NCBI GenBank assembly: GCA_015055945.1
Contig: SVHH01000001.1
Span: 248,001 to 312,000 of the forward strand
Reading direction: 5' to 3'
Length of the DNA: 64,000 nucleotides
Source of the DNA: Clostridiales bacterium
GTDB lineage: Bacteria > Bacillota > Clostridia > Christensenellales > Borkfalkiaceae
This document shows positions 1 through 7,169 of this stretch, piece after piece; the stretch's first letter is position 1; every line of letters starts with the position of its first letter. The translations under genes were made by a program, and so were the position numbers. The notes beneath the pieces were generated by a model. The model did no database searches. It saw only the letters and a program-made list of their open reading frames with translations, and had not been told where the DNA came from.

Positions 1-251
1 ACTTTAATTTGCGTGCCTAATTCTTGCGCGATAATGTGTGCAAGAGTGGTTTTACCAAGCCCTGGTGGGCCGTATAAAAGCACGTGGTCGAGCGCATCTC
101 CACGCATTTTTGCAGCAGTCATAGAAACGGTTAAATTATCTTTAATCTTTTCTTGACCAACGTAGCCGTCCATTGATTTTGGGCGGAGAATATTTTCCAC
201 TTCTTGCTCGGAATCACTTACCGTGCTCATTACAATTCTATCGTCTTCCAT
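1..251 (-). CDS. ruvB: Holliday junction branch migration ATPase RuvB (N-terminal part)
   Basis: RuvB is the AAA+ motor that drives branch migration of Holliday junctions bound by RuvA. Only the first 83 residues lie in the window; the gene continues beyond position 1. The translated part contains the Walker A motif GPPGLGKTT after the conserved region [10 protein letters not shown]. The ATG at 249-251 lies 7 bases after the ruvA stop codon, so the two genes are translated together. Gene order ruvC-ruvA-ruvB on the minus strand is standard in Bacillota. The identification is firm although the gene is partial. Confidence 0.95.
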   Translation of the reverse strand, partial: MEDDRIVMSTVSDSEQEVENILRPKSMDGYVGQEKIKDNLTVSMTAAKMRGDALDHVLLYGPPGLGKTTLAHIIAQELGTQIK

Positions 252-258
252 AATTAAC

Positions 259-855
259 CTATCTAATGTTTTTGAGTGAGAATGCTATAAGCGCTTGTAC
301 TCCTTCTATGTTTTGCGCTTTTGCCTTTGTCAACACACTTACGCACTCTTGCTTAGCAAAGCCTAAACCAGTTAATGCAAGCATTGCGTCGGCAATATCT
401 TTATCTTTTAAGTTGATAATTTCTTCGGACTTTTCCGCCTTGGCTTCTTTTAATTCTTCACCCATCTTTTCACGAAGTTCAACGATAATCATTTCGGCTT
501 TTTTCTTTCCTAAGCCCTTTACTTGTGAAAGCCCTTTAACGTCGCTGGTTGCAATCTTTACGGCAAGATCGGTTAAACTCATATTCGAGAGCACGGTCAT
601 ACCCATTTTAGGACCTATGCCAGATACGGTGATGAGTTTTAAGAACATATTTTTTTCTTCTATGCTCTTAAAACCGTATAAACTTATATCGTCTTCCCTA
701 ACCGCCATGTAAGTAAACACAGCGCCGCCGCCGTTTTGAATTATATCTTTATACGCTTCGGCTGACGGCGTGATAGAAAAACCAACGCCGTTGTTTTCAA
801 GTATGATTTCTCCGTTTGATTCATGGAGAAGTTTTCCTTTAATATACCCTATCAT
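259..855 (-). CDS. ruvA: Holliday junction DNA helicase subunit RuvA
   Basis: RuvA forms tetramers that bind four-way junction DNA and recruit RuvB. The 198-residue product has the usual length. An N-terminal OB-fold (about residues 1-63, MIGYIKGKL start) is followed by two helix-hairpin-helix motifs, seen as [14 protein letters not shown] and [18 protein letters not shown], and a C-terminal domain (about 150-198) that contacts RuvB. It lies 9 bases downstream of ruvC and just upstream of ruvB in one operon. Confidence 0.97.
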   Translation of the reverse strand: MIGYIKGKLLHESNGEIILENNGVGFSITPSAEAYKDIIQNGGGAVFTYMAVREDDISLYGFKSIEEKNMFLKLITVSGIGPKMGMTVLSNMSLTDLAVKIATSDVKGLSQVKGLGKKKAEMIIVELREKMGEELKEAKAEKSEEIINLKDKDIADAMLALTGLGFAKQECVSVLTKAKAQNIEGVQALIAFSLKNIR

Positions 856-864
856 AATTAACTC

Positions 865-1359
865 CTAAATACTGAACAATCCACCTAATTTGTTGGTTTG
901 CGCGTGCGTCAGCGCAACCGCCAAAGCATCAGCCGCGTCGTCAGGCTTAGGGATTGCTTTTAAGTTAAGAAACATCTTTACCATAGCCTGAATTTGCTTT
1001 TTTTCCGCCCTACCGTAACCAGTAAGCGCTTGCTTGATTTGTAAGGGGGTGTATTCGTAAATTCTACCACACTCTTTTATACAAGTTAACAACACCACGC
1101 CCCTTGCGTGCGCAACCGCAATAGCCGTTTTAACGTTTTTTGCAAAGAACAGTTCTTCAATAGCAATTTCATCAGGCTTATACTTATCGATAATCTGCTT
1201 AACACCCTTTTCTATCATAGCAAGGCGAACGGCTATATTTTCTTCCTTGGGGGTTGAAACTATGCCGTAATCAAGCATCTCGGGCTTTTTTCTTTTTTCT
1301 GTTTTAATTACCCCGTAACCAAGCGTTGCAATACCAGGGTCAAAACCTACGATTATCAT
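865..1359 (-). CDS. ruvC: crossover junction endodeoxyribonuclease RuvC
   Basis: RuvC is the dimeric resolvase that nicks Holliday junctions symmetrically. The 164-residue protein has the RNase H-like acidic catalytic residues: Asp in GFDPG near the N terminus, Glu in AIEELFF, and the Asp pair in KPDDAADALAVA near the C terminus. The ATG at 1357-1359 fits the family N terminus exactly. It has no Shine-Dalgarno sequence and lies only 7 bases after a TACAAT -10 box (1367-1372), so its mRNA may be leaderless. First gene of ruvCAB. Confidence 0.96.
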   Translation of the reverse strand: MIIVGFDPGIATLGYGVIKTEKRKKPEMLDYGIVSTPKEENIAVRLAMIEKGVKQIIDKYKPDEIAIEELFFAKNVKTAIAVAHARGVVLLTCIKECGRIYEYTPLQIKQALTGYGRAEKKQIQAMVKMFLNLKAIPKPDDAADALAVALTHAQTNKLGGLFSI

Positions 1360-1366
1360 ACATTAT

Positions 1367-1395
1367 ATTGTACTTTATTTTACCACAAAAGTCAA
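1367..1395 (-). promoter_or_regulatory. promoter of ruvCAB
   Basis: On the minus strand TTGACT (1390-1395) and TACAAT (1367-1372) are separated by 17 bp. The expected start point falls at or within a base or two of the ruvC ATG, which predicts a leaderless or nearly leaderless transcript. Confidence 0.7.
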
Positions 1396-1411
1396 TAATA
1401 AAGGTACAAAT

Positions 1412-1450
1412 AAAAACGCGGCGCTCTATATTTTGAGCGCCGCGTTTTTT
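1412..1450. terminator. bidirectional rho-independent terminator
   Basis: A perfect GC-rich stem (ACGCGGCGCTC pairing with GAGCGCCGCGT) has A and T runs on either side. On the minus strand it follows the HtrA-like gene and separates it from ruvC. Confidence 0.85.
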
Positions 1451-1461
1451 ATTATACTATT

Positions 1462-2733
1462 TTATTTTGTTCTGTAACCAGTATCACAGAATATCATCTG
1501 CTCGGTTAAGTCAATAGTTATCGTCATTTGGGTGTTACCGCGGTAAATTTCGATTGCGAAACTGTCGCCTAAACGCAAATGCGTTCTAAGATATGCAAGC
1601 GCGTTTGCAAAGCCGTCAACTGAATTAAAAGATTGTTTATAACTGAGTTTTGAACAACTTAAACCTTTCAAAACGTCGTTTACTTTCAACTTGCCGTCAG
1701 CATTTGAACCTTCAACTACTGAAGCAACTATAGGCGTGGTGTTGCTTTGAGATAAACTTGTTATTGTTACACCAACTTCCCAACTACCTGAAACGTAACC
1801 GAAGTTCTTTTGATTAAAGGTGTTAAAATGTGTTCCGATAAGTTGTGTTGCAATATACTCAAAGCCACCGTTTTTGATATAGGTCGTTTCGTAAGGAATA
1901 GCGTAGTTTATGCCGTCGTAAGTTTCACTACCAGCGTTAGTAATGCCAACGAGTTCGCCGTAATAGTTGAAAAGTCCGCCACCCGAACTACCGTGGTTAA
2001 TTTGCACGTCGATTTGGGTTAAAAGCATTTCACCAACGCCGTTAATGTTAGCCTTTCTATCGAGATAACTTATAATACCGTCAGAAACGTTCATAGGAAG
2101 TTCGCCACTGGGGTTACCGATTGCAAAAACACTTTCGCCGCGCTTCATTTCGTAATTTTCACCAGGGAGTTTTGCACTTACTATTTCATTGTTAGCAACG
2201 CCCGTGTTCGCAAGGTTAAGTTTAAGAACGGCAACGTCAGAGAACTTATCCCCACCGATAAGAGTTACTTCATCATTTTTTATAGTATTTGCGATTGTTC
2301 CAGTAAAGGTAAATCTTTCGTCATAATCGTCGTCGGTAAAGTTTCTAGTGTTCATATCAGGCACGTAAACAGTTATGTCGCCCTTGCTATCAATAACGTG
2401 GAAACAAGTTAAAATATAAAAAATGTTGTCATTGGGGTCAAGGTTATCAACTATTACACCCGAGCCAGAAGAAGTGCCCGTTCCACCAGAAGTAGTGGCG
2501 TAATCCATCTTGATTGCAACGATAGATCTTTCAACCTTAGCAATAGCCGCAACTCTATCGGCAACTCTATTAGTGCTATCGTTTACGTTAAGTCCATAAG
2601 AAGAGCCCGCCGCCGCGGAATCAGGAAGTTCGGGGATAAATTCCGAGCCTTCAAATAAGCTACAACCTACCATTGAAACGCTAATGATAAGCGCAGCAAT
2701 AAGGGCTGATATTTTAGTAAATATTTTCTTCAT
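1462..2733 (-). CDS. HtrA/DegP-like trypsin-family serine protease lipoprotein
   Basis: Probable surface-anchored serine protease of the HtrA (S1C) type, acting outside the cell membrane on misfolded or secreted proteins. The 423-residue product starts with a lipoprotein signal peptide ending in the lipobox SMVGC. The catalytic triad is readable: His in LTCFHVID, Asp in KFSDVAVLKL and Ser in NHGSSGGGL. A PDZ-like domain occupies the last 110 or so residues (VNDVLKGL to the terminal hydrophobic strand). An AGGAG sequence precedes the ATG. It stands alone between terminators. Lipid anchoring rather than a transmembrane helix differs from most Gram-positive HtrA proteins. Natural substrates cannot be told from sequence. 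Confidence 0.88.
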   Translation of the reverse strand: MKKIFTKISALIAALIISVSMVGCSLFEGSEFIPELPDSAAAGSSYGLNVNDSTNRVADRVAAIAKVERSIVAIKMDYATTSGGTGTSSGSGVIVDNLDPNDNIFYILTCFHVIDSKGDITVYVPDMNTRNFTDDDYDERFTFTGTIANTIKNDEVTLIGGDKFSDVAVLKLNLANTGVANNEIVSAKLPGENYEMKRGESVFAIGNPSGELPMNVSDGIISYLDRKANINGVGEMLLTQIDVQINHGSSGGGLFNYYGELVGITNAGSETYDGINYAIPYETTYIKNGGFEYIATQLIGTHFNTFNQKNFGYVSGSWEVGVTITSLSQSNTTPIVASVVEGSNADGKLKVNDVLKGLSCSKLSYKQSFNSVDGFANALAYLRTHLRLGDSFAIEIYRGNTQMTITIDLTEQMIFCDTGYRTK

Positions 2734-2854
2734 AAAAAACTGCTCCTAAATTATATCAATTATATTTTACCATATTTTTCTTTAAATTTTCTTAAATTTT
2801 AAAAATTTTTACAAGCCTTATTAAAAAAGCGTGTATTTACCTAGTAAAATACGC

Positions 2855-2883
2855 AAAAAAAGGCGTTAGAAAACGCCTTTTTC
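2855..2883. terminator. terminator-like hairpin upstream of the protease gene
   Basis: AAGGCGTT and AACGCCTT form a perfect short stem flanked by an A run and a T run (2860-2879 core). It lies in the 557-bp gap between the protease gene and yebC, so in the leftward direction it would end readthrough from yebC. Confidence 0.65.
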
Positions 2884-3168
2884 ACCCCGCTAATTATCTA
2901 AATAAGCGGAGTGAAACAAATATTTCCTTCTTCGCTTATAAATAATAACGGAAAATATTTTAACGGCGATATCTACTGTGGTTTCCTAAGCGGATTAAAA
3001 TAAAAAATCACTCTACCGCCGACAATACTATTATCGGCAAACAAAGTGATTTTATACTTAAAAATTTTTATTAATTTGAACTTGTCGTTTAAGGGTTTAA
3101 ATACAAGTTGCACATAAACTTGTCGTTTAAGTGTGAAGAAACAAGTTAAGCAAGGCTCTTTCTAGCCC
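2884..3168. other. gene-free stretch with inverted repeats and partial repeat modules
   Basis: No coding region is visible here. It holds a stem CCGCT/AGCGG (about 2886-2912), a nested hairpin with AATCACT/AGTGATT arms (3004-3054), and two copies of the 15-mer AACTTGTCGTTTAAG at 3079-3093 and 3117-3131. The latter look like 5-prime modules of the structured repeat that follows at 3169. Confidence 0.6.
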
Positions 3169-3296
3169 GTTTAAGGGATTAGAAACAAGCAAGACAAGGC
3201 TCGCTCGCAAAAAAGGATGAAATTGACCGTCTGGTCATTGAAGTCTTTTTTGCAGAGCAGTTAACGCAGTATTGCGCCGTTTATAAGCCCTTAAAC
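3169..3296 (+). repeat. structured intergenic repeat, copy A (overlaps yebC stop)
   Basis: Outer arms GTTTAAGGG (3169-3177) and CCCTTAAAC (3288-3296) are perfectly complementary. The inner helix GCAAAAAAG (3207-3215) pairs with CTTTTTTGC (3245-3253), and the apical hairpin is TGACC-GTCT-GGTCA. Conserved unpaired blocks are CAAGGCTCGC before the inner helix and GCAGTTAACGCAG after it. The distal outer arm contains the yebC stop codon (3291-3293, read on the minus strand). Confidence 0.85.
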
Positions 3297-4022
3297 TTCT
3301 TCGGGAATATCCACATTATGATATACAGTTTGTACGTCATCAAGATCTTCTAAAGCGTCAACAAGGCGTTGGAATTTTGCCAAATCATCACCAGATAAGG
3401 TAATTTTGTTTTGGGGTACCATTTCAACTTGTGCTTCAAAGAAGTTAAGACCTTTATCTTCCAAATATTTTCTTACGCCAGAGAATGCTGACGGTGTGGT
3501 GTGAACAACGAAAGCATCGTCTTCAGCGATGAAGTCGTCAGCACCAGCGTCGAGAGCGTATTCCATAACGGTATCTTCGTCTAAATCGGGGGTTCTTTCA
3601 ATAACGATAACGCCAAGGTTGGTAAATGTGAAAGAAACGCAACCGGTGTTGCCGAGTGAGCCGCCGTGCTTTCTCATAGCGGTACGAACGTAGTCAACGG
3701 TACGGTTTTTGTTGTCGGTAAGTGCGTTGATGATAACTGCACTACCAGCAGGACCGTAACCTTCATAAGTCAATTCTTCATAGTTATCGCCCGAAAGTTC
3801 GCCAGATGCTTTAGCAATACATCTTTTGATGTTGTCGTTGGGCATATTAACGGCTTTAGCCTTAGCAATAGCGTCGGCAAGTTTGCTGTTGGTTTCGGGG
3901 TCGGGGTTAGATTTTGCAGCAACTGCGATTTCTCTACCTACTTTGGTAAAAATTTTACCCTTAGCAGCATCGGTTTTTGCTTTTTTAGCAGCAATATTGG
4001 CTGCATGAGAATGTCCTGACAT
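3291..4022 (-). CDS. yebC: YebC/PmpR (TACO1-family) regulatory protein
   Basis: YebC-family proteins act on gene expression; some members bind promoters, and others have been described as ribosome-associated factors that aid translation of difficult motifs. The 243-residue product opens with the typical SGHSHAANI, AKKAKTDAAKGKIFTK and AKAVNMPNDNI family signatures. It follows the SpoU methyltransferase gene by 21 bases and is probably co-transcribed with it. Its stop codon lies inside the distal arm of repeat copy A, which is unusual for a housekeeping gene. Confidence 0.95.
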   Translation of the reverse strand: MSGHSHAANIAAKKAKTDAAKGKIFTKVGREIAVAAKSNPDPETNSKLADAIAKAKAVNMPNDNIKRCIAKASGELSGDNYEELTYEGYGPAGSAVIINALTDNKNRTVDYVRTAMRKHGGSLGNTGCVSFTFTNLGVIVIERTPDLDEDTVMEYALDAGADDFIAEDDAFVVHTTPSAFSGVRKYLEDKGLNFFEAQVEMVPQNKITLSGDDLAKFQRLVDALEDLDDVQTVYHNVDIPEEV

Positions 4023-4043
4023 AATTTTTCTCCTTTTGAATAA

Positions 4044-4769
4044 TTACTTCAATCCGTACATCAAAATTCCAGCGGAAACGGCAGCGTTAAGGCTTTCAAC
4101 GCCGTTATCCATAGGTATACTTACGGTAAAATCCGCTCTTTCCTTTAATTCTTTTGAAACGCCGTGCCCTTCGTTACCGATTACAAGGCAAATGTCGCCC
4201 TTTCTTTCGTGGGTAAACACGTTTTCCCCACCCATATCGGCAACGTAAATAGGTAAAGATATAACCGACAAGATTTCGCTTAAGTTAGCGCGCACGATTT
4301 TAACCCTAAACACACCACTCATACTACAACGAGTTGCTTTGGGTGAAAAGGGGTCGGCTGAAGTTTCGGTCATATACACGGTATTATATCCGCTTGCAGC
4401 GGCAGTTCTAATAACAGCACCCACGTTTGCGGGGTCAGCAACTCCGTCAAGGAGAATACAACTGCCGTTAGGCTTAAGAATTTCGTTACTCGGTTTTTCT
4501 AAAACGGCAAGCACGCCTTGCGGACTTTTTTCCACACTGATTGAAGCAAATACTTCATCAGTAACGCACTCACTTTTTACGCCTTTAAGGTCAACCGAAT
4601 TTAAGCCCTTTTCCGTGCCGATAACAACGCGAACGGCAAGTGCTAAATCAATGGCTTCTTGCACGATTTTGTTGCCTTCAACAAGGTAAAGGTTTAACCT
4701 ATCGCGAAACTTTTTGTCCTGCAGCGAACGGACTTCTTTAATTAACGAATTTTGTTTTGAAGTTATCAT
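4044..4769 (-). CDS. SpoU/TrmH-family RNA 2-prime-O-ribose methyltransferase
   Basis: S-adenosylmethionine-dependent methyltransferase of the SPOUT class, probably modifying 23S rRNA or tRNA ribose. An N-terminal substrate-binding domain (EVFASISVEKSPQGVLAV) is followed by the knot domain with its three motifs: DGVADPANVGAVIRTA, IGNEGHGV and SIPMDNGVESLNAAVSAGI. I use the ATG at 4767-4769 (MITSKQNS), not a TTG three codons upstream, because that matches family N termini. The length of 241 is normal. The exact RNA target (RlmB-like or TsnR-like) is unresolved. Confidence 0.9.
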   Translation of the reverse strand: MITSKQNSLIKEVRSLQDKKFRDRLNLYLVEGNKIVQEAIDLALAVRVVIGTEKGLNSVDLKGVKSECVTDEVFASISVEKSPQGVLAVLEKPSNEILKPNGSCILLDGVADPANVGAVIRTAAASGYNTVYMTETSADPFSPKATRCSMSGVFRVKIVRANLSEILSVISLPIYVADMGGENVFTHERKGDICLVIGNEGHGVSKELKERADFTVSIPMDNGVESLNAAVSAGILMYGLK

Positions 4770-4777
4770 AATATCCA

Positions 4778-4813
4778 AATAAAGCCTATCTTTAGTTAAG
4801 AATAGGCTTTATT
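4778..4813 (-). terminator. terminator of infC-rpmI-rplT
   Basis: Arms AATAAAGCCTAT and ATAGGCTTTATT pair around an 11-base loop just after the rplT stop codon, followed on the minus strand by TTTATTTGG. Some readthrough into the methyltransferase gene is likely because no other promoter is obvious for it. Confidence 0.75.
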
Positions 4814-4823
4814 ACTTTTTATA

Positions 4824-5174
4824 TTAGATGTTTGCTTTTGCTTTTTCGCAAAGTGCGGTAAATGCAGCAGCGTCTGAAACAGCGATTTCAGCAAGAACCT
4901 TTCTGTTAAGGTCGATACCTGCTTTCTTTAAGCCGAACATGAACTTGCTGTAAGATAAACCGTTCATTCTGGTTGCAGCGTTAATTCTTGCAATCCATAA
5001 TGATCTGAAATCTCTCTTCTTAGCCTTTCTGCCGATATAAGCATACTTTTGAGCCTTCATAACGGCTTCACGTGCTACTCTATATCTCTTGCTTCTGCCG
5101 CCAAAGTAACCTTTAGCAAGTTTTAATATTTTTCTACGCTTTTTAACAGCGTTTACACCTCTTTTAATACGCAT
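4824..5174 (-). CDS. rplT: 50S ribosomal protein L20
   Basis: L20 is needed for early 50S assembly and, in Bacillota, represses its own operon through the leader RNA. The 116-residue basic protein begins [20 protein letters not shown] and contains [20 protein letters not shown], both diagnostic. It is the last gene of infC-rpmI-rplT, 17 bases after rpmI. Confidence 0.98.
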   Translation of the reverse strand: MRIKRGVNAVKKRRKILKLAKGYFGGRSKRYRVAREAVMKAQKYAYIGRKAKKRDFRSLWIARINAATRMNGLSYSKFMFGLKKAGIDLNRKVLAEIAVSDAAAFTALCEKAKANI

Positions 5175-5191
5175 AACTTTTCTCTCCTTTC

Positions 5192-5389
5192 TTACTTATT
5201 GTAGATAAGCGTTTGAATAGTCTTTTGCTGAGTAGCATCGACGTAAGCGCCGTCACACAAATTGTTCTTTCTCTTTCTGTCTTTCTTGGTAAGGATGTGG
5301 TTCTTACCTGAGCAAGATCTCTTAATCTTACCGGTTGCGGTTACTCTAAAACGTTTTTTAGCCGCACTTTTGGTTTTCATTTTAGGCAT
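5192..5389 (-). CDS. rpmI: 50S ribosomal protein L35
   Basis: L35 is a small 50S subunit protein. The 65-residue product starts [20 protein letters not shown] and has the conserved [14 protein letters not shown] region. It is the middle gene of the infC-rpmI-rplT operon, with an AGGA-type ribosome binding site before the ATG. Confidence 0.98.
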   Translation of the reverse strand: MPKMKTKSAAKKRFRVTATGKIKRSCSGKNHILTKKDRKRKNNLCDGAYVDATQQKTIQTLIYNK

Positions 5390-5431
5390 AAGTATATCCT
5401 CCGTTTGATTTTTTAACTAATTTAATAAAGT

Positions 5432-5944
5432 TTACGCTTTCAAAGGCGCAAGCATCATCCAGATGTTTCTACCTTCAGTAAGCGGTTGCTTTTCCATTAC
5501 ACCACTGTCTTTAACGAGTTCGAAAAATCTTTTCATAACGTCAAGTGCAAGTTCAGCGTGTGCCATTTGTCTGCCGCGAAGTCTAATTGAAACTTTAACT
5601 TTATTGCCAGCGGCTAAGAACTTTTGGGTTTGCTTTGCCTTGATGTTAAGGTCGCCAACGTCAATGGTCATTGATAAACCAACTTCTTTAACTTCTACAA
5701 CCTTTTGATTTTTCTTTGCTTCTTTCGCCTTCTTCTTTTGTTCGAACAAGAACTTGCCGTAATTCATAACTTTGCATACAGGCGGGGTCGCATTGGGCGA
5801 AATTTTAACAAGGTCAAGACCTGCTTCTTCAGCAACTGCTAGCGCATCACGACCACTCATAATGCCGAGTTGCTCTCCATTTTCACCTATAAGGCGGACT
5901 TCTCTATCACGAATTTCCGCGTTAATTTGATGTTCTTTTTTAAT
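5432..5944 (-). CDS. infC: translation initiation factor IF-3, starting with AUU
   Basis: IF-3 binds the 30S subunit and checks the start codon. The longest ATG-started frame begins at 5860 but lacks the conserved N terminus. Extending upstream in frame gives KKEHQINAEIRDREVRLIGE, the true IF-3 N terminus, back to an ATT codon at 5942-5944. A GAGAGG ribosome binding site lies 9 bases before it, and an in-frame TAA at 5951-5953 excludes longer forms. This gives 170 residues, the normal size. An AUU start is the known self-regulating start of infC in enterobacteria, since IF-3 discriminates against it. The C-terminal domain holds KVSIRLRGRQMAH. Confidence 0.93.
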   Translation of the reverse strand: MKKEHQINAEIRDREVRLIGENGEQLGIMSGRDALAVAEEAGLDLVKISPNATPPVCKVMNYGKFLFEQKKKAKEAKKNQKVVEVKEVGLSMTIDVGDLNIKAKQTQKFLAAGNKVKVSIRLRGRQMAHAELALDVMKRFFELVKDSGVMEKQPLTEGRNIWMMLAPLKA

Positions 5945-5952
5945 GGTAATTT

Positions 5953-6133
5953 ACCTCTCAATAATATTTTTCCAAAAGGCGAAAAGCCTTTGAAATGCTA
6001 ATAAAAAACGGGTCGCTCAAAAGATGAACAACCCGAATAATACCCATAAATTTACTTAGAATATAAGCAATTTAAGTATTGAACCGAACGCTTTTATTTA
6101 AGGTCGGTGAGAAGGGTTACTTCTTCTTTAAGC
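5953..6133 (-). promoter_or_regulatory. infC operon leader, L20-leader-type attenuator
   Basis: The transcript leader of about 180 nt before infC contains a complete intrinsic terminator on the minus strand: CGGGT/ACCCG-based stem with GTTC/GAGC extension (6003-6035) followed by TTTTTT. Upstream of it is the block GTAACCCTTCTCACCGACC, which could form the L20-binding fold. In Bacillus, excess L20 binds the leader and favours the terminator. I infer the same here from gene order and structure; a covariance search with the Rfam L20 leader model would confirm it. Confidence 0.75.
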
Positions 6134-6139
6134 CTTAAT

Positions 6140-6168
6140 ATAATACAACATTTATCCCTATTTGTCAA
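6140..6168 (-). promoter_or_regulatory. promoter of infC-rpmI-rplT
   Basis: TTGACA (6163-6168) and TATTAT (6140-6145) on the minus strand are spaced by 17 bp. The -35 box overlaps the last codons of the upstream leftward gene ending at 6158. Confidence 0.75.
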
Positions 6169-6550
6169 CGGTTTTAACGTGATATTTAAAAATAATTTCA
6201 TCGGGAAAAAGTTCGCAAATCCTTGCAATGCATTGAACCTTTGCAAGCCACTCGTTTACAGCGTATCCACCCTTAAAATTATCCCTTGCATAGATTATAT
6301 CCGAACAATATTCACGCATAATTTTTTCAAAAACGCTTTTTTCAATTCTGTATCTTTTAAGCGCATCTTCAACTACCTTATACGGCGATTGATAAAAATA
6401 TTCTCCATATTCTTCTTGCGCACCCTTATTAAGCGTATTTAAAATGTAAAACGCCGCTTCCCCTACCGTGCACACTTCAATATCTTCCGCACCGAATTCT
6501 TTCGCCACAAACTGCAACTTTTCTAAACTTGGAAAGTAAATGTTCTTCAT
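6158..6550 (-). CDS. hypothetical protein, divergent target of XRE regulator
   Basis: I do not recognise this 130-residue soluble protein. It has no signal peptide or membrane segment and is mixed helical in character, with aromatic-rich stretches (EEYGEYFYQSPYKVVEDALKR). Two ATGs are adjacent (6553 and 6550); an AAGAGAG sequence sits upstream. It is read from a consensus promoter whose spacer is filled by a perfect palindrome, and the neighbouring XRE gene points away from it. It is therefore probably the regulated partner of that XRE protein. Function unknown. Confidence 0.7.
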   Translation of the reverse strand: MKNIYFPSLEKLQFVAKEFGAEDIEVCTVGEAAFYILNTLNKGAQEEYGEYFYQSPYKVVEDALKRYRIEKSVFEKIMREYCSDIIYARDNFKGGYAVNEWLAKVQCIARICELFPDEIIFKYHVKTVDK

Positions 6551-6582
6551 CATACTAATCTCTCTTACATGATTTTAAATAA

Positions 6583-6611
6583 ATTATATGTCAATATTTG
6601 ACATAAGTCAA
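6583..6611 (-). promoter_or_regulatory. promoter with embedded palindromic operator
   Basis: On the minus strand TTGACT (6606-6611), 17 bp, TATAAT (6583-6588) drive the 130-residue gene. The spacer is occupied by the perfect palindrome ATGTCAATATTTGACAT (6588-6604). A second overlapping palindrome TTGACATAAGTCAA covers 6598-6611. Binding of a dimeric regulator here would block RNA polymerase directly. Confidence 0.75.
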
Positions 6612-6647
6612 GATAAATATGGTAAATTTTGCTATATTTTTGGCAAT

Positions 6648-6872
6648 ATGGATAGTGTGAAAAAAGATATTAAAATAATTGTAGGTAAAAACTTAAAAGC
6701 AGCAAGACTTGCAAAAGGTCTTACTCAAAAACAACTTGCTGCTGAAATGTTTAAAAATCAATGCGATTATAGTGATTATGAAACGGGCAAAATCGAACTT
6801 GATTACGAAAAGATTGTTTTTTTGTGTAAACGCTTAGATATTACACCAAACGATTTGTTTGATATTGAATAA
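6648..6872 (+). CDS. XRE-family transcriptional regulator
   Basis: Small Cro/CI-type DNA-binding protein of 74 residues with one helix-turn-helix: KNLKAARLAKGLTQKQLAAE then DYSDYETGKIELDYEKI, ending in LCKRLDITPNDLFDIE. A longer frame starts at 6588, but that ATG lies inside the promoter/operator region, so I use the ATG at 6648. The protein is clearly paralogous to the XRE protein at 55885-56100 (shared TQKQ, EL-YE-I, LCK, LFD-E positions). It probably represses the divergent gene through the palindromes at 6588-6611. Confidence 0.85.
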   Translation: MDSVKKDIKIIVGKNLKAARLAKGLTQKQLAAEMFKNQCDYSDYETGKIELDYEKIVFLCKRLDITPNDLFDIE

Positions 6873-6900
6873 AAAACGGAGCAAAACTGCTCCGTTTTTT
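6871..6900 (+). terminator. terminator of the XRE gene
   Basis: ACGGAGCA and TGCTCCGT form an 8-bp perfect stem with an AAAC loop, followed by seven T residues. Confidence 0.85.
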
Positions 6901-6960
6901 TGTTGCAAAATTTTCTATACGAATTTAAAAATATATGTAAGTAAAACAAGGCAAAACCCT

Positions 6961-7169
6961 TTTAAGTGTGAAGAAGCAAGTTAGGCAAGGCAAAGCCACT
7001 TACACGAATTTAAGTGGTTAGAAACAAGTAAGACAAGGCAAAGCCACTTACACGAATTTAAGACATAGATGCAAGTCAGCCGTGGAACCAAAGCATTTTA
7101 TGCTGGGCGTGTACTTAAACTCTTTAAGTGGTTAGAAACAAGTAAGACAAGGCTCGCTTGTTTTATGAA
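6961..7169 (+). repeat. tandem array of partial structured-repeat modules
   Basis: Four consecutive modules each begin with TTTAAG, at 6961, 7009, 7057 and 7123. The first two are 48 bp apart and near-identical, each with a GTGG or GTG arm and a CCACTTA arm around the block CAAGNNAGNCAAGGC. The third carries a different core (GCAAGTCAGCCGTG, then hairpin AGCATTTTATGCT). The fourth has GGTTAGAAACAAG and GGCTCGC. The array runs directly into the full copy B. No open reading frame here looks coding. Confidence 0.75.

Noticed and set aside
266..712. Long frames opposite ruvA, rpoB, rpoC, fusA, tuf and addA
   Set aside because: They are antisense shadows of conserved genes, without ribosome binding sites or recognisable products.
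3169..3296. Integron attC site
   Set aside because: The elements fold like attC, but I see no RYYYAAC/GTTRRRY core sites, no integron integrase and no cassette array in the window.
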